Shown in pieces: positions 24,180-36,832 of a DNA stretch of 64,000 bases. Under the pieces are notes generated by a model. That model searched no databases. It saw nothing but the letters and a program-made list of their open reading frames with translations, and was not told where the DNA came from. The translations under genes were made by a program, and so were the position numbers. Each line of letters opens with the position of its first letter. The first letter of the stretch is position 1. Source of the stretch: Polytrichum commune (taxonomy: Eukaryota; Streptophyta; Polytrichopsida; Polytrichales; Polytrichaceae); contig OX485806.1 of assembly GCA_950295325.1 (NCBI GenBank), forward strand, positions 8,182,001 through 8,246,000. Direction: 5' to 3'.

Positions 24180-25235
24180 TTGCTATGTAGGTCTCTCACC
24201 CACTAGATTCTAGATAATAGTGGGTTGGAGGTGTTCTCATGTAGATAGCACAAACTGCCAACCAACCACATTCTCGTGGCCTACTAGAATATGGAGGGTT
24301 GTCCATGAGCTCACTAAAGCACTTTTTAACTTACAAGTGCCAATCACCTCATGATTTGAAGACCCATGGTCTAGAACCCCTTACATAGTTTCCGTCACTA
24401 GTCTTGAAAGCACGAGCTAATTATGGCTATGTCAAGTTTTGCAAAAGTCGCGCAAGGGTACTTTACCCGTTGTAATTTTCAATGTTATGTAGTAGTAATA
24501 TTTTAGTGTCCTAGTATTACACTACACAAAATGTTTCATAATTAGGATAGGTGTACATGGTAGATCAATGTTCCAAGTTTGTTCCCTCGATGCTCAACAT
24601 GGTTGGGGGGGAGGGGAGGGGACATTGTGGGGAACACCAAATCCACTCCCACCTTGCTCTTTACCAATATATGAAAGTGCAAGATTTCCACCGTCTCCCT
24701 TGGCATAGATGGAATAATCTTTGAGAGGATAAAGACGCGAGTTTGAATCCAACCACCTACACTTTCACTTCTATGACTTTAAAATATAATTTTCACAAAA
24801 TTGCTATATTTCTTGAGTATCTTGAAATAAAAAACAATAAAGTCCCTTGAGTTTCCGCTAAACTCTGAAACACCGAAACACTGGAACATTTGAACATTGA
24901 AAAGTTTGTAATAACCGGTAAAATGTGAACATTTACCCGTATGTGGTCCCTGAGGTGATATACTTTGCCATTTATGACACGACCATAATTAGCTCATGCA
25001 TTCAAGACCAATGATGGAAACTATGTTGGGGGTTGAGAACTCCATCCTTGATAACATGGAGGAGGAGGTTAAGTAGGTGGGTCCAAATTTGAGAAGATGA
25101 GAGTAGCTAGTCGGCAACAAACCCTACCCCATCATATTCCATCTACATTTGGGCAAGTTTGTCCTTATTCCTAATACAATTTGGTAAATGAACGGCCTAC
25201 ATGGAAACTCACCCTAAATTCTCCTAACTAAGTGA
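24180..25235 (-). repeat. Dispersed repeat, interrupted inverted copy of 2.2-2.6 kb
   Basis: The segments 24180-24370 and 25010-25235 are the reverse complement of the two halves of the 2225-2625 repeat. The intervening ~640 bp is either an insertion here or a deletion in the other copy. Confidence 0.5.
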
Positions 25236-26894
25236 TGCATCCAACCATGATTTGAATTAGTTAGAATTTTGGTTAACTAATGCTCACTAACTCGTAAGTT
25301 AAGCTAGCTAATTCTGTTAACTTAGATAGTTTAGTCCAACTACTGGATGATGGTAAAGAGATGCCCAAATCTCAAGGAAGAGGTTGGCAGTTCGATTCCC
25401 AATTGTGAAATCTCCTCTCTTCTTGACAAAAAAACTTGTCAGGTGGTCAACTTCCTCCTGTGCTTTGGCGCTGGCCTATCGGTCATCTGTCTCAAAAAAA
25501 TAATTAAAATAATTAAAATAAAAAATCTGTTAACTAGGTGGTGGGGCTGGACCCTTTACAATACGGTAACTATGATAGGCAATAGATGCCATAGCCCCTG
25601 GCCTTGCCCCATCAGCACTGACTAGTGCTTGATGATCCTGCAACGGGGACACGTGGCAGACCATGTGGCGCTGCTGCCAAGTCTTGAGCGCCATGCACTC
25701 GACAAGTGTTTGCTCCCCAGGAACTCGGAGACTTAACCCAGATCATTCCAACCTCATTACTAACTCGGTAAGCACAGCAAATTATAGGCCAAGCTAATCA
25801 TGCTCGCTTTCTCCGTGGGATTAAAGTTAGCTTAATCACAAAACTTCCTCACTTTCATGAGAAGAACCCAGCGCTCTTTACTCTCCAGAAACTGAGGCCA
25901 TCTTCAATGCTGCATCATGTCTTCAGGCCGTGCTTGTTTATTTACATCGAGAAACACCGAAGAGAAAGTTGAATGAGAGGTATGATCGTATGCAGTAACT
26001 TCCTCTCGCCATTGATTGGTTTTTTCATATGTAAATATCCTTTCTTTATGGTCCAGACCTCATGACAATGCAGTTACACAGGTGAAATGCACTGAGCAAC
26101 ACTGTGAGTCTAAAGTAATGGAAAAAAAGGGGAAAAAAAAACGGAAGGGTTTTATGCAGTAGAATGCCTCAGCTGTGTCGGACTTCAAGGTCATGGACCC
26201 TCAAGCTCCCCGCCCTCAGCGTCAATGAACCTTACAGACAGGAAAGCCCTCCACTCGAGACGCTCTATTCTACTCTACGAACCCAAAATTGACGTAACTT
26301 AAACTCACATGATTAGCTTTCCCTCACGCTACAGTTGGAGTTTCGAAACTTCCACAAGATAAGATGGATGATTTTACTCGCAAGAAACAGAATCCACCTC
26401 GCAGGATGCTTGAAAGTATGAAACTAAGTTTGTGACAAACATAGCGGGTAAGTATTGCAGTGCCAACATAACAGGCAGAAAGCGATTGATGATCATCAAC
26501 ACGGTGTGAAGTTGGTTCTTCCTCTCTCTGTGTGACTTTAAGTTGGGAGAGCGAGCCTTGAACGAATGAACGAGAGGCTCCAATCCCGGTGAGGCCAACC
26601 AAGCCAGCCCCAAAAAGTTTCTGGCTGGGAATGATGCACAAAAGCGTCAGGGTTGCCTATCCACACGCCCGAAAAGGCCCCACTCAGAGCCAATGAAACA
26701 TCCCGTCGGGTGAGGAATGAGCGGCCCGCTTTCACCAACACTGCCAATCCCATCCCTTCACTTCATCAACAACAACACCCATTTCCCACCCCAATCTTCT
26801 CCCCACGCATCTTGCAGGATCATCAGGCTGTGTCTTTGATCTACAGAGTTGGGTATTGTGCCGGAGCAGAGTCGGGTCTTGTGCAGAAGCCGAG

Positions 26895-29800
26895 ATGGAG
26901 ACTCTAGCCATGGGTGCCGCGGTGGCCGCAACCGGGTTGGCCACAAGGTCGACGGTGCAGACCGCACAGCAATCTGCTCGCACTGTAGCCCCCTCTGCGT
27001 TCGTGGGCAAGAGTCTACGAGTTGTGAGGAGCAACAACTCCACCTTCGCTCCATTGAAGGTGGCGCGCACCACAGTGCGAGCGGAGGCTGCGAAGACGGA
27101 GCAATTGAGCAAGACTGCACAGCTCCCCGAGGACGATGGCACCAGCGATGTGCAGAGGCAAGCCAGCAAGGCCTCGGATGCCAAGATGTCCGTCAAGGAC
27201 CTCCCCGAGGGGAGCTTCAAGGGAAAGACGGTGTTCGTGCGTGCTGATTTGAACGTACCCCTGGCTGACGACAGGTCCATCACCGATGACACCCGCATTC
27301 GTGCTTCCCTGCCTACCATCCAGTTTTTGGTGAAGAATGGAGCCAAGGTTGTGCTCGCTAGCCACTTGGGCCGGCCTAAGAAGGGACCCGAGGAGAAGTT
27401 CAGCCTCAAGCCTGTCTCAGGTTAGTTTGTTCTTTCTCAAGTTTCTCCAATTCAGAGGGAGTTCATTCTCTTGACTCCACACGTCAAATCCTAGTTCCAA
27501 ACTGTGTTTGTGCTACCAAATCCTATGTCAATTGGTAGTTTGTGCTCTTAATGCCGTAGCTAGAATCCTCCAGAAGTGACAATGTACAAGAATTTGACAT
27601 TGCCTGAGTGAGCAAATGTGGACAGAATTTGACATTTCCCATTTTCACTCTACGTTATCCACATTGTTGTAGCGTCTCCCCTGAGCAGAATATAGTAATT
27701 TGTGCTTCCGGGGGTCAAGGTACGAGAACAGGAGTCTTGGGGTAATGAGACGCAATCGTGGATTGAAGTGATGATGATTTGCAAATTCTGTCCTCAGTAG
27801 TTGGAATGGAGGGGAAAGAGAGACTGCTATGGAGAAACTAGAGGATACTGTTACACTTTGCAAGACTCCAGACTTCAGACTCTGTAGTTCGTTGCATTGT
27901 GAATTAGAGATACTTCCGATGCTCTGTTTACAATTATGTGAATTTTAGTGATGATGTTAGAACTGTGGAATGTGAGGGAATCAGCATGTAGACGAAATAA
28001 TCTCTTGGACGTTGCTCTATCTCTGTACCTCTCGCCATTGAGTTTGTAAGAGTTATTGGTCAATTCTACTTCTTTCGTAAATCTGTTGCTCCATTACGCC
28101 TCTAAAGCAGGGTAAGAGGTATAGTATAGTTATGAATTGTCTTGTGGTGGAAACCTTACATGGAGCTTGGATCTGACCCAATGTGGGTGGTTGAACAGCA
28201 AGACTCACGGAATTGCTTGGCCAGAACGTGGAGCTGGCACCCGACAGCATTGGTGAGGAGGTGGAAGGCAAGATCAAAGCCTTGAAGGTCTGAACTAACT
28301 TTTCATCTTTGTATGCACACACATTATCTATTTGGGTCGACTTGGAATGTGTTACTTCTGTTTACTGGGAAGAATTTGTATTATTTATCTGGTGCTTTGA
28401 GGTGTGAGTACCGAAGAACGCATTATTTCGGAAAACCCTTCCATGCTCAAGAGAGTGGTTTTGGTAGCCACTGTGTGTTTTATGATTAAGGTTTTTATAC
28501 AACTCCTTTCAATATCTCCTGTTTTACACATGTCTCCTGGAAAGGTGTGAATTCAGTGATTTTCAAGTGTCTTGTATACTTGATCTGTTGAAGTCGAATT
28601 TGATGGAATTAGTGTCTGGGTCTTGCATCCAGAGTAAGGGGATTGTGCAGGGCTTGAAACTCTGAGTCTTGGATTCTAGTGGTATTCACAGTTTGTAGCT
28701 AAGTATACTGATGGCTAAAATATTACTGTGTCTGTGTAGGAAGGAGACGTGCTCCTTCTGGAGAATGTTCGGTTCTACAAGGAAGAGGAGAAGAACGACA
28801 TTGAATTCTCCAAGAAGTTGTCCAAGAACATCGACATTTTCGTCAACGATGCCTTCGGCACTGCCCATCGTGCCCATGCATCCACTGCTGGAATTGCAGA
28901 CTACGTCTCTGCACGGGTGGCCGGTTTCTTGCTAGAGAAGGAATTGGCTTACCTCGCTGGCGCCACCCAAAAGCCTGCCAGGCCTTTCGTTGCCATTGTA
29001 AGAACAGGCTTCAACTTATTACTTAAAAAATGACACATTTGTCTGAAGGGATACCACAAATTTACATACCGATTCCTGATGGTGCAAAGGAGATCCATCC
29101 TATCTGTTCTTCGAAGAGTTCAAATGGTGTAGGCATTTCTGGAGCACGAAGCCCTTTTTTATTGCTGCCTCTGATGGATGTGTGGTTTTTGGCAGGTGGG
29201 AGGCAGCAAGATCTCATCCAAGATCACCGTGATCGAGTCTTTGATGAATGTGTGCGACAAGGTTATCTTGGGAGGTGGTATGGTGTTCACCTTCTTCAAA
29301 GCCGATGGTAAGAATGTGGGATCCTCCCTGGTCGAGGATGACAGCTTGGACCTAGCCAAGAAATTGACCGCATTGGCCAAGAGCAAGGGTGTGGAGCTGA
29401 TCCTTCCTGTTGATGTGGTATGTGCTGACAAATTCGCCCCTAATGCCAACACCCAGGTCTGCAGTGCCTCATCAATCCCCGATGGTAAGTTCACCTCCCT
29501 GTCTCACATTATGAGGGATAGTAGTGCATGTTTACCATCTTTCCAGTTAAGGATTGGTGGTTTAGCAGACGTTGAAATTGGTTCCAGTGTGTATACTTAT
29601 CAATAGTCTCACCTGCTAACTTCTAATGCAGAATGCAGACATGATAAGAGTGACTTAATGAGGTAATGAGTGATTGAATATGAAGTTCTTGTAATCATGG
29701 GTTGGATTGAATAGAGATTGAGCTTTCTACTCTAGAGCTGTCTCCTATTTAGGGAAGTTGGACTGAGCTTTCTGTGGGCACCTGGTTACTCAACTTGCGG

Positions 29801-30461
29801 TGAATCTGTGCATGCAGGATGGATGGGACTTGACATTGGTCCAGATGCTATTAAGCAATTCCAGGGCGCTTTGAGCGATGCCAAGGTAAGGAGCTGAATT
29901 GAATCTTTTATGTTGTGGGGGTCTTGTTGATCTAGAGTCAATTGTGTCTTATCATGCAGAGGGTAGAGATTCTGTGGAACAGAGGTTTGAATGTTCGAAA
30001 ATGATTGTCACCTTACATCAAAGCCTGGGAAAGCGATTGTTGGTTTTTGTGGCCTGTAAAAGACCTTGGAACAATGTCTACTACATTTGTTGTAGTAATG
30101 GCTTTTATAGTAGCTAATGTGAGAGTGTTAACAAATCAGTACAGTGACAATCTGATGAGGAAATAATCATTGATTTTGGTGGTGCGTGCAGACTGTGCTG
30201 TGGAATGGACCCATGGGAGTGTTTGAGTTCGATGCTTTTGCTAAGGGCACATCCGCTGTAGCAGAGACCTTGGCTGGATTGACAAAGGAGGGAGCTATCA
30301 CCATCATTGGAGGAGGTGACTCTGTAGCTGCCGTAGAGAAGGCTGGTTTAGCAGAGCAAATGAGCCACGTGTCCACAGGAGGAGGTGCCAGTCTGGAGTT
30401 GCTGGAAGGCAAGGTCCTTCCAGGAGTTGCTGCCTTGGATGATGTTCGCATCCATGCTTAA
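26895..30461 (+). CDS. PGK: Phosphoglycerate kinase, plastid precursor (copy 1)
   Basis: Six exons, 26895-27420, 28199-28287, 28740-28997, 29196-29484, 29818-29885 and 30192-30461, give 499 residues with every junction GT/AG and in phase. The enzyme transfers phosphate between 1,3-bisphosphoglycerate and ATP/ADP; in plastids it runs in the Calvin cycle. Residues 1-62 are Ser/Thr/Ala-rich with a VRAEA site near 61-65, typical of a stromal transit peptide. An acidic linker then leads to the kinase from about 97. Seen: [53 protein letters not shown]; the nucleotide-site WNGPMGVFE; and GGGDSVAA with [14 protein letters not shown]. These are the substrate-Arg, hinge and nucleotide motifs of a full-length active PGK. 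I chose the ATG at 26895 over the in-frame ATG at 26856 because it aligns with the second copy's start. Confidence 0.97.
27545..27600. repeat. Single intron unit, ancestor of the copy-2 array
   Basis: The block cttaatgccgtagctagaatcctccagaag in intron 1 of the first PGK matches the unit repeated four times in intron 1 of the second PGK. Confidence 0.5.
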
Positions 30462-31033
30462 ATATATGTTAATATTCTAGTATGATTATTAGCTCCTTTG
30501 TACACAAGATTGCTGCAATCACTTAACAGCAACTTATGCACACTTGTATCAATTCTTCTTTTTTTCCAAATTTTGCAGTTACTGGTCGAGCTTTGTAATG
30601 TTTTACCTCGGAAGGCACGTTGGTGCAGAATGAGTTGTGCAGTGAAGAATTTGTCGAAGTCATCCAAGACGTGTCTTGTGACTCAGCAAAGTAGTTGGCT
30701 CTATGAACGATATGGACACTTTTGTCAATTTACAAGACCAATTCTCTAAGATTTCTAATCTGGATGTGTACACCACCCTATGTTGGATCTGAAATTGTTC
30801 ATATTTATGTTAAATAATGGGATTAAGTTGTAGGGTTTCTTGAGATCAGTGTTCTGTTCACGTTTGGTGAACTTGCAAGCTTCTTCATGACCCTTCATGT
30901 ATATGACGGTTTGAATTTTAGATATTAATTGTTTCACCATGCTTTGACCATCTTTGGCACTCAGTTAGCTGTACAAAATTCTCTTGGAACCTTGTATGCA
31001 TACACTACTTCCTCCACAGAAGGGGGTTGACAC

Positions 31034-31395
31034 TTATAAAAATGCCTCGCAACAGGCTCAGCGATCTAGTGAATGTTTCAATTCTCTCTACCTATACTTT
31101 CATTTCACATTCGTACACCAAATAGTACACCCAAGCATCTAGATTGTAAGCTTCATACTTTTGAGAGCAATGCCCATAACCTGTGGGATATGAAATATTT
31201 ACACCGTTATGTCAGCAATGAAGTGCACCTCGTACTGCCATCCCTCAGGACAGTACCCCTGATTACGCCACAATCAACATGCTTCCATCATGACTAGCCT
31301 GGGCCACAATTTATCAGTTTAAAATTGCAGCCAGATATATGTTGCAAGACAATGACAAGAGTATTGCGATTTTTAACCATATGTAAACATCATAG
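31034..31395 (+). repeat. Inverted duplicate, left copy (partner at 37.42-37.80 kb)
   Basis: It starts ttataaaaatgcctcgca and continues through ctatactttcatttcacatt, caatgcccataacctgtggg, gggccacaatttatcagttt and gccagatatatgttgcaaga. All of these recur in reverse complement and in the same order at 37417-37798, with roughly one change in seven bases. It has no open frame. The outer end carries a TATA-like box. The two copies bracket the NIN-like gene head-to-tail outward. Confidence 0.85.
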
Positions 31396-32837
31396 AGCCG
31401 CATGATAATGATCAAATTTTTTTTGGGTGCGGTGCATACATTTGGGAGCTTGCTGTCAGGACCCGCAAGCATCACGTTACCTCGGTATTGCACTACCTCT
31501 TTAACAGGCGCAGCCCTGGCCCTTTGGGGAGCCCAATAAATCCTGAAATCGGAGACAATCGTACTCAGAAGAAATGTCAGTTTACTCTTTCTTGATCTGT
31601 CGATGGCCATCGTGCCTGAATGGAATTTCAGCCGACACCCTATCCTGCACACATCAGACAAAGTCTGGTGAATTATCACAGTTTATATCACCAATGTAAA
31701 GTAAATCATCTTCTGTCAAAATAGACGGGCTACCATTGCAATATATCATTGTCCTTGATCGACAAACCCGAGCTACAAATGCTGTGATATCATTGGTCTC
31801 GATTACTCACAAAATTCTCTGGAGTGGGGTTTTATCGAATTTGTAGGTGGCTTTGGTTGTAGAATGGGAAAATAGCGTGCGAACTCTGGATTTGATGAGC
31901 AAGTCTCATCAAATGGCATCTCAGAGGAGGTTCTTCAGTTTGGGGGAAACTTCTATATTTGTAGCAATATTTTTGTGAATGTTTTGATGTAAGTTCAAGT
32001 AAATTCAAGAAGCAAATCACTGTTGGCTATCAATACTCTGGACCTTCACATTGAGTCATCATTCTTTTGGTGCACACTGATTTCAAGCAGGCAGTCAGTT
32101 GACTTGAACACGTCATTCTGGGAATGACATGCAGTTGGGAGGATTACCATATTATTAACTCACCTTTATCCAGATTTTGGCCAACTGTGGTTCTTGTGCT
32201 TGACTGAGAACTATGCAAATACAAGAAAGCAAAGTTGCTGACAACTAGAGAAACATAACATCAACTAGGGTAAGGACAATGTTCAAATACCTCGATTCAC
32301 AGAATCTGATATCTGTGCTGTTTGCATATACAGGCACATGGTGAGGATCTAGACGTGGATGGGTTTGATTTGGACTATTTGGTAAGTCCCTAAGCTTGTA
32401 GACAAGTATTCTTGGACAGCCAATCTCAGGCCATTCACCTGTATCGACCGCTTTCAAATTGCCATGCACTTATTAAACTAAACAGAGTAGTAGAATTGGC
32501 ATTTCCCCTGTGAATTCACAGTATTTCTATAAAAGTTTTAGTTTGCTTCAACCAGTTTGCAGAAAAATGAGAATCAGAGAGCCTGGACGCGATGTAAGGT
32601 ATGTGGGTGTTGTCTACTGTTGGTTAGCCCTGCAGGTTGTATATAAGGCAAACAAATTATCGTCACCGGTAAAGAAGAAATAGAAGATTGAAGGTAAATT
32701 GACTGTGCCTGCTTGTAAATGGTATGAATGCAGTGCAGAGAATGAAATATTATTGCTAAGCAATTTGTGGTGTGTTGTCGCAATATCTGTGAGCATCTAG
32801 TGCAATGGATAGACTTTGAAACAATAATTGCATTAGC

Positions 32838-32995
32838 TTTTATGATATATGTTGTAGACTTAGATGTTTATGAATTACATCCGAAGGATGAAAAAGTCAT
32901 CAACGACTTTATTGATAAATGCTAGGGTTTTGCATTATACATATGATAGGGGTTGATTATTATAAAGTGTATTTTTATTCTTATATTAATTACTA
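32838..32995 (+). repeat. Dispersed repeat with coding-like core, partner at 21.84 kb
   Basis: Matches the reverse complement of 21840-22010 (cttagatgtttatgaattac, gatgaaaaagtcatcaacga, tgcattatacatatgatagg). The frame has a stop in this copy. It lies about 230 bp upstream of the NLP start codon, so it may fall in its promoter. Confidence 0.55.
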
Positions 32996-33226
32996 TATAT
33001 GATTTTTATTTATTTTTGTATGCATATTGTCACTTGTAAGTCCATCATTGAAATTGGACGTCGATGGCTTGATTTACAACAACAAAAACTTGTACATAGG
33101 GGATTTAAAAAGTGTTGCAAATGCACGTGATTCTGGGTTTTTAATGAAAGGTGCACCCCCCGGGAGGATGCGAGGTGCAGAGGAGCTTTGGAATTAGGAG
33201 CAAACTCGGCAGGGGAGGGTTCAGGT

Positions 33227-36200
33227 ATGACGAATCCGATGAACACGGGAACGGAGATGCGCAGCCGGATTGTGGACAGAGGGAAGGTTCCGCCGCAACC
33301 TCAGAACATGGTAAGATGCTCAAACGAACTCTACAATGAGCAAAGGATGGTGCTACAACAAGCAAGAGAGAACTCCCCTGACAAGGGTTTCGTGGACAAC
33401 TGGGGAGGTGGAGTCACACGGGTGGCAGGCAAGTTTGCGGTAGACGACGGCGTTCTGGCTGACCTGGTGGACTTGGATCCGCTGGGAGAGCAATTCGATA
33501 CATGGATGGGAATGAGCTCACAGATGTCTGAGTTTGCATTAGCATGTAGTCAGAGCAGATACTTGCCCTTGGCACCTGCAAACTCACAGCCTCCTTCGAT
33601 GTTATACGCCAATGTTGGCCTCCCGGAGTTCCTGCAAACCCTACAACAAGAGACGATGAGTGGCCCGGTTGCAGGCAGTTGCAACATCTCGCAAATGTTG
33701 CAGATGTCGGAGCCGATGCTGGGAATGGAGGATAGGAGTGTGTCGTTGCAGTCTTGCGGAGAGGGCGAGAAGTCAGGGTTATCGGAGGAGGAACAGCTCG
33801 CGGAGCCAGACAGGTCGAGAAGCAAGAGCCGGGCGATGGCGATGACAAGAGCAGTTCCTGCATCGTTGCCGCCATTGTCGCTGCTGCGTGACCAGCTGGT
33901 GCAGGCAGTGCGGTTGATCGGTCGGCTGCGACCGGACACGCTGGTGCAAGCTTGGGTGCCCGTGTGCATGAATGGTAGCAGCAAGCGGGTGTTGATAACA
34001 AGAGAGCAGCCGTACGCGCTGGAACACAAGAACAATCAGCTGTGGGTCTTCCGCACAGTGTCGGAGAGCTTTGAATTTGCGACCGAGGAAGGTGATGCGA
34101 GTCGTGTGGCAGGTGTGCCCGGGCGCGTGTTCGTGCGACAGGTGGCGGAGTGGAGCCCGAACGTGCAGTTGTATAGCAGCCTGGAGTACCCGCGGTGGAA
34201 GGAGGCGCAGCGGTGCGACATCCGTGGCTCCCTGGCGGTCCCCGTGTTCGACCCCAGCTCCCACGACTGCGTGGCCGTGATCGAGCTCGTCGGTCGCGCG
34301 GAGAAGGTCCAGTTTGGGCCCGATGTGGACATCGTTGTTCGAGCTGTACAGGTACCTCTTTCACTTCTGCCTGCCTGTGTGGTTCCAATTTCTGGTCTAT
34401 AATGATCAATTAGTTCTTTCTTCATCGTCACTGCGGCAGCAAATTGCAACAGCACCTACTGTGCATCAATGGCTTGCTATAGGGAGCTAATTGCCTCTCG
34501 TGGGAGGAGTATCTCTTACCTTTGGACTCGATAATCACAGAAGCAGTTTGTATGTGCATTGGATGAGCTAGGAGAATGAATGGCCCTGAGAATGTTTTTC
34601 TCAAACTATACTCACGCTTTCGACTTTCGCAGGCTGTGAATTTAATAACTTGCGATGCCCTGGAGTCGCCACCACAGGAGGTAATTTCACACCACATTTG
34701 TATATTCTTTCAACACATGAACGATCAATCGCCCTATTGAAAAGGTTTTGTGCACTGTCATCAGGTCTGGAGGGATTAAAATGGGTGCTGACTATGTGTG
34801 TGTGTTGGTTGGATGGTACAATAGTGGCGGTCGCAGGGTAGGCAGGCGGCACTTGCCGAGATTGCGGAAGTATTGACAGCCGTGTGCGAAAGCCACAAGC
34901 TTCCTCTGGCCCAGACTTGGGTGACGGAAGGAAGCTATGGTGGGGCGGATGTCAAAACCCACAATGGTGGTAAGCGAATGAGAGCGGAGATTGGAAGGGG
35001 CTGCACAAGGCTGAGGACAGGAGACGGTCCATGCTACGTGAGCGATGGACGCATGTGGGGGTTCCGGCGAGCATGCCTGGAGCATGAGATGAAGAAAGGT
35101 GATGGCGTTCCAGGGCAGGCGTTTGCTTGTAGCCAACCTGTTTTCGAATGTGATGTAAAAAGCTATTCGAAGGAGGAGTATCCGGTGGGGCACTTCGCGA
35201 AGTTGTTCGGGCTCGGGGCTGCCGTAGCCATCCGACTACGAAGCATCCACACCGGCAACGATGACTACATTCTAGAGTTTTTCCTCCCTCCTGATTGCGA
35301 GGAGAGCAAAGAGCAGCAGCTGATGCTGAACTCTATTTTCATCACCATGCAACGCATTTGTCGAAGCTTACGCACCGTGACGGATCGAGAAGTGGAGGAA
35401 GAAGGGAGGATGAGCAACGACGAACGCAGGGAGGGGGAGTGCAAAATAATAAAACGTGAGGTGGAGGAAGAAGAGGGCTTTGGTCCTCACACCCCCGTGA
35501 TGAACCAAGAGGCGAAACCATTGCAAGACGAGTATCTGGGTCCTCAGCAGCAGTTGCCATCCCAGCCGGCGTCCAAGCGACAAGGTGCTGGCTCCCTGCA
35601 GCATGTAGGGTCCCCGTGTCACCCCTTGTACGGCTCGGAGCAGTCAGCTGTGGAACGGGTGGTCGGTCCGGACAGGTTTGGGTCTTCCATGGGAGCTACA
35701 GGTGCCGTAAACGAGAGGCGTAGACTGGAGCGAAGGCGAGGAACCTCGGAGAAGGTGATCGGGCTGAGCGTGCTTCAGCAGTATTTTGCAGGCAGCCTGA
35801 AGGACGCAGCTAAAAGCATCGGTGGTAAGTCCTGGGCACCTCCATTTTCATGATTGAGGCTGGAAGTGGGACGAAGTAGGAGGCGCTGGGTTCAGAATAT
35901 CCAATGTTAACAGATGTGTTGTGTGCAATATTGCAGTGTGTCCGACAACATTGAAGAGGATTTGCCGGCAACACGGGATCTCAAGGTGGCCATCCCGAAA
36001 AATCAACAAAGTAAACCGTTCTCTGAAAAAGCTTCAGGGGGTGATCGATTCAGTGCAAGGTGCAGAAGGGGCGTTCCGCATCAATGCTCTGACAGGAGAG
36101 ATCACCTCAGGGGGTGGTATTATGGGACAGGAGAGTTCAGCAGCCCAGGGTAACTGGTCTGTGTCATGGGCAACACCACCTCAACATGAGTGTGATGTGA

Positions 36201-36832
36201 AGGAGGAGAGATCAAATTCTGGGTGTGTCATGTCAAGAGAGGAGGATCACAAGAAGCACGATCCCTGCTCTCCTGAAACGGTGTTGAGGTCGATACTGTT
36301 AAAGTCGGCGTCCAAGGGCGGTGTGCAATTGCAGGGAGATGAGAACAGATGTGGGAGGTCAGAATTGGCGTGCGATCCTCGAGTGCGCAACCGTGGAGCT
36401 GCGCTTGCTGCATTGAAGGAGGCGAATGGCAACGTTCATATGAATGGCACATGTGACAGTGCAGAGGATCCAGTGTCATGTGGCAACCATTCCAGTGAAG
36501 GGGAGGAGTGGTGCTTCTTGGGGAGGGAGTCTTTCTGTGAGGCACCTACGTATTGTGAGGTGGACAACTCCACAATCACAGTGAAGGTGACATATGGGCT
36601 GGACACAGTGAGGTTCAAGGTTGCCCAGGATGTGTCGTTATGCTACTTACGAGAGGAGGTTGGGCGAAGGCTGAAAGTGGCAGACAAGCGATTTGACCTG
36701 AAGTATCTAGACGATGACGAAGAGTGGATGCTGCTGGCATGTGATGCAGACTTGCAGGAAAGCATCGAAGTGATGCGGCAGTCCAACCAGTTTGCCCTGA
36801 AGCTCACGGTTCGCTGCCACAATGCCTGCTAA
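33227..36832 (+). CDS. NLP: NIN-like transcription factor (RWP-RK and PB1)
   Basis: Four exons, 33227-34351, 34633-34680, 34837-35824 and 35937-36832, give 1018 residues, in phase throughout. NLPs are nuclear regulators that bind nitrate-response elements; in Arabidopsis NLP7 nitrate controls nuclear retention. The N-terminal half carries the conserved NLP region (PGRVFVRQVAEWSPNVQLYSS, then DIRGSLAVPVFDPSS, with AVNL in exon 2 and RQAALAEIAEVL with LPLAQTWV in exon 3). The RWP-RK DNA-binding domain spans about 694-745, split by intron 3: KVIGLSVLQQYF, DAAKSIG|VCPTTLKR and ISRWPSRKINKV. A C-terminal PB1 domain (about 931-1015) has the basic TITVKVTYG strand and an acidic OPCA segment (YLDDDEEWMLL). 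The ATG at 33227 is the first in frame; no in-frame ATG was seen just upstream. Exon 1 is GC-rich compared with its flanks. Confidence 0.95.

Larger units (their letters stand above)
20841..26894. other. Six-kilobase gene-poor repeat region
   Basis: No supported gene. Recognisable pieces are inverted copies of repeats from elsewhere in the window (21840-22010, 24180-24370, 25010-25235). The stretch 23100-23660 holds loosely repeated blocks such as cgggtagtgc/cgggcagtgc and gttagctaattct. From about 25640 the base composition rises and becomes the upstream region of the first PGK gene; short frames there (26324-26907) look like shadows. Confidence 0.4.
30462..33226. other. PGK copy 1 to NLP intergenic region
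   Basis: This holds the 3' flank of PGK copy 1, the left arm of the inverted duplicate (31034-31395), a transposon-like fragment (32838-32995) and the upstream region of the NIN-like gene. No coding sequence is supported. Confidence 0.45.

Noticed and set aside
26732-27409. 225-codon minus-strand frame opposite PGK copy 1 exon 1
   Set aside because: It mirrors the PGK exon, and the same shadow appears opposite copy 2 (41956-42570), as expected from the shared sense sequence.
33414-34409. 331-codon minus-strand frame opposite NLP exon 1
   Set aside because: It is Pro/Ser/Arg-rich and lies wholly antisense to the conserved NLP N-terminal region; it is a GC-rich shadow.
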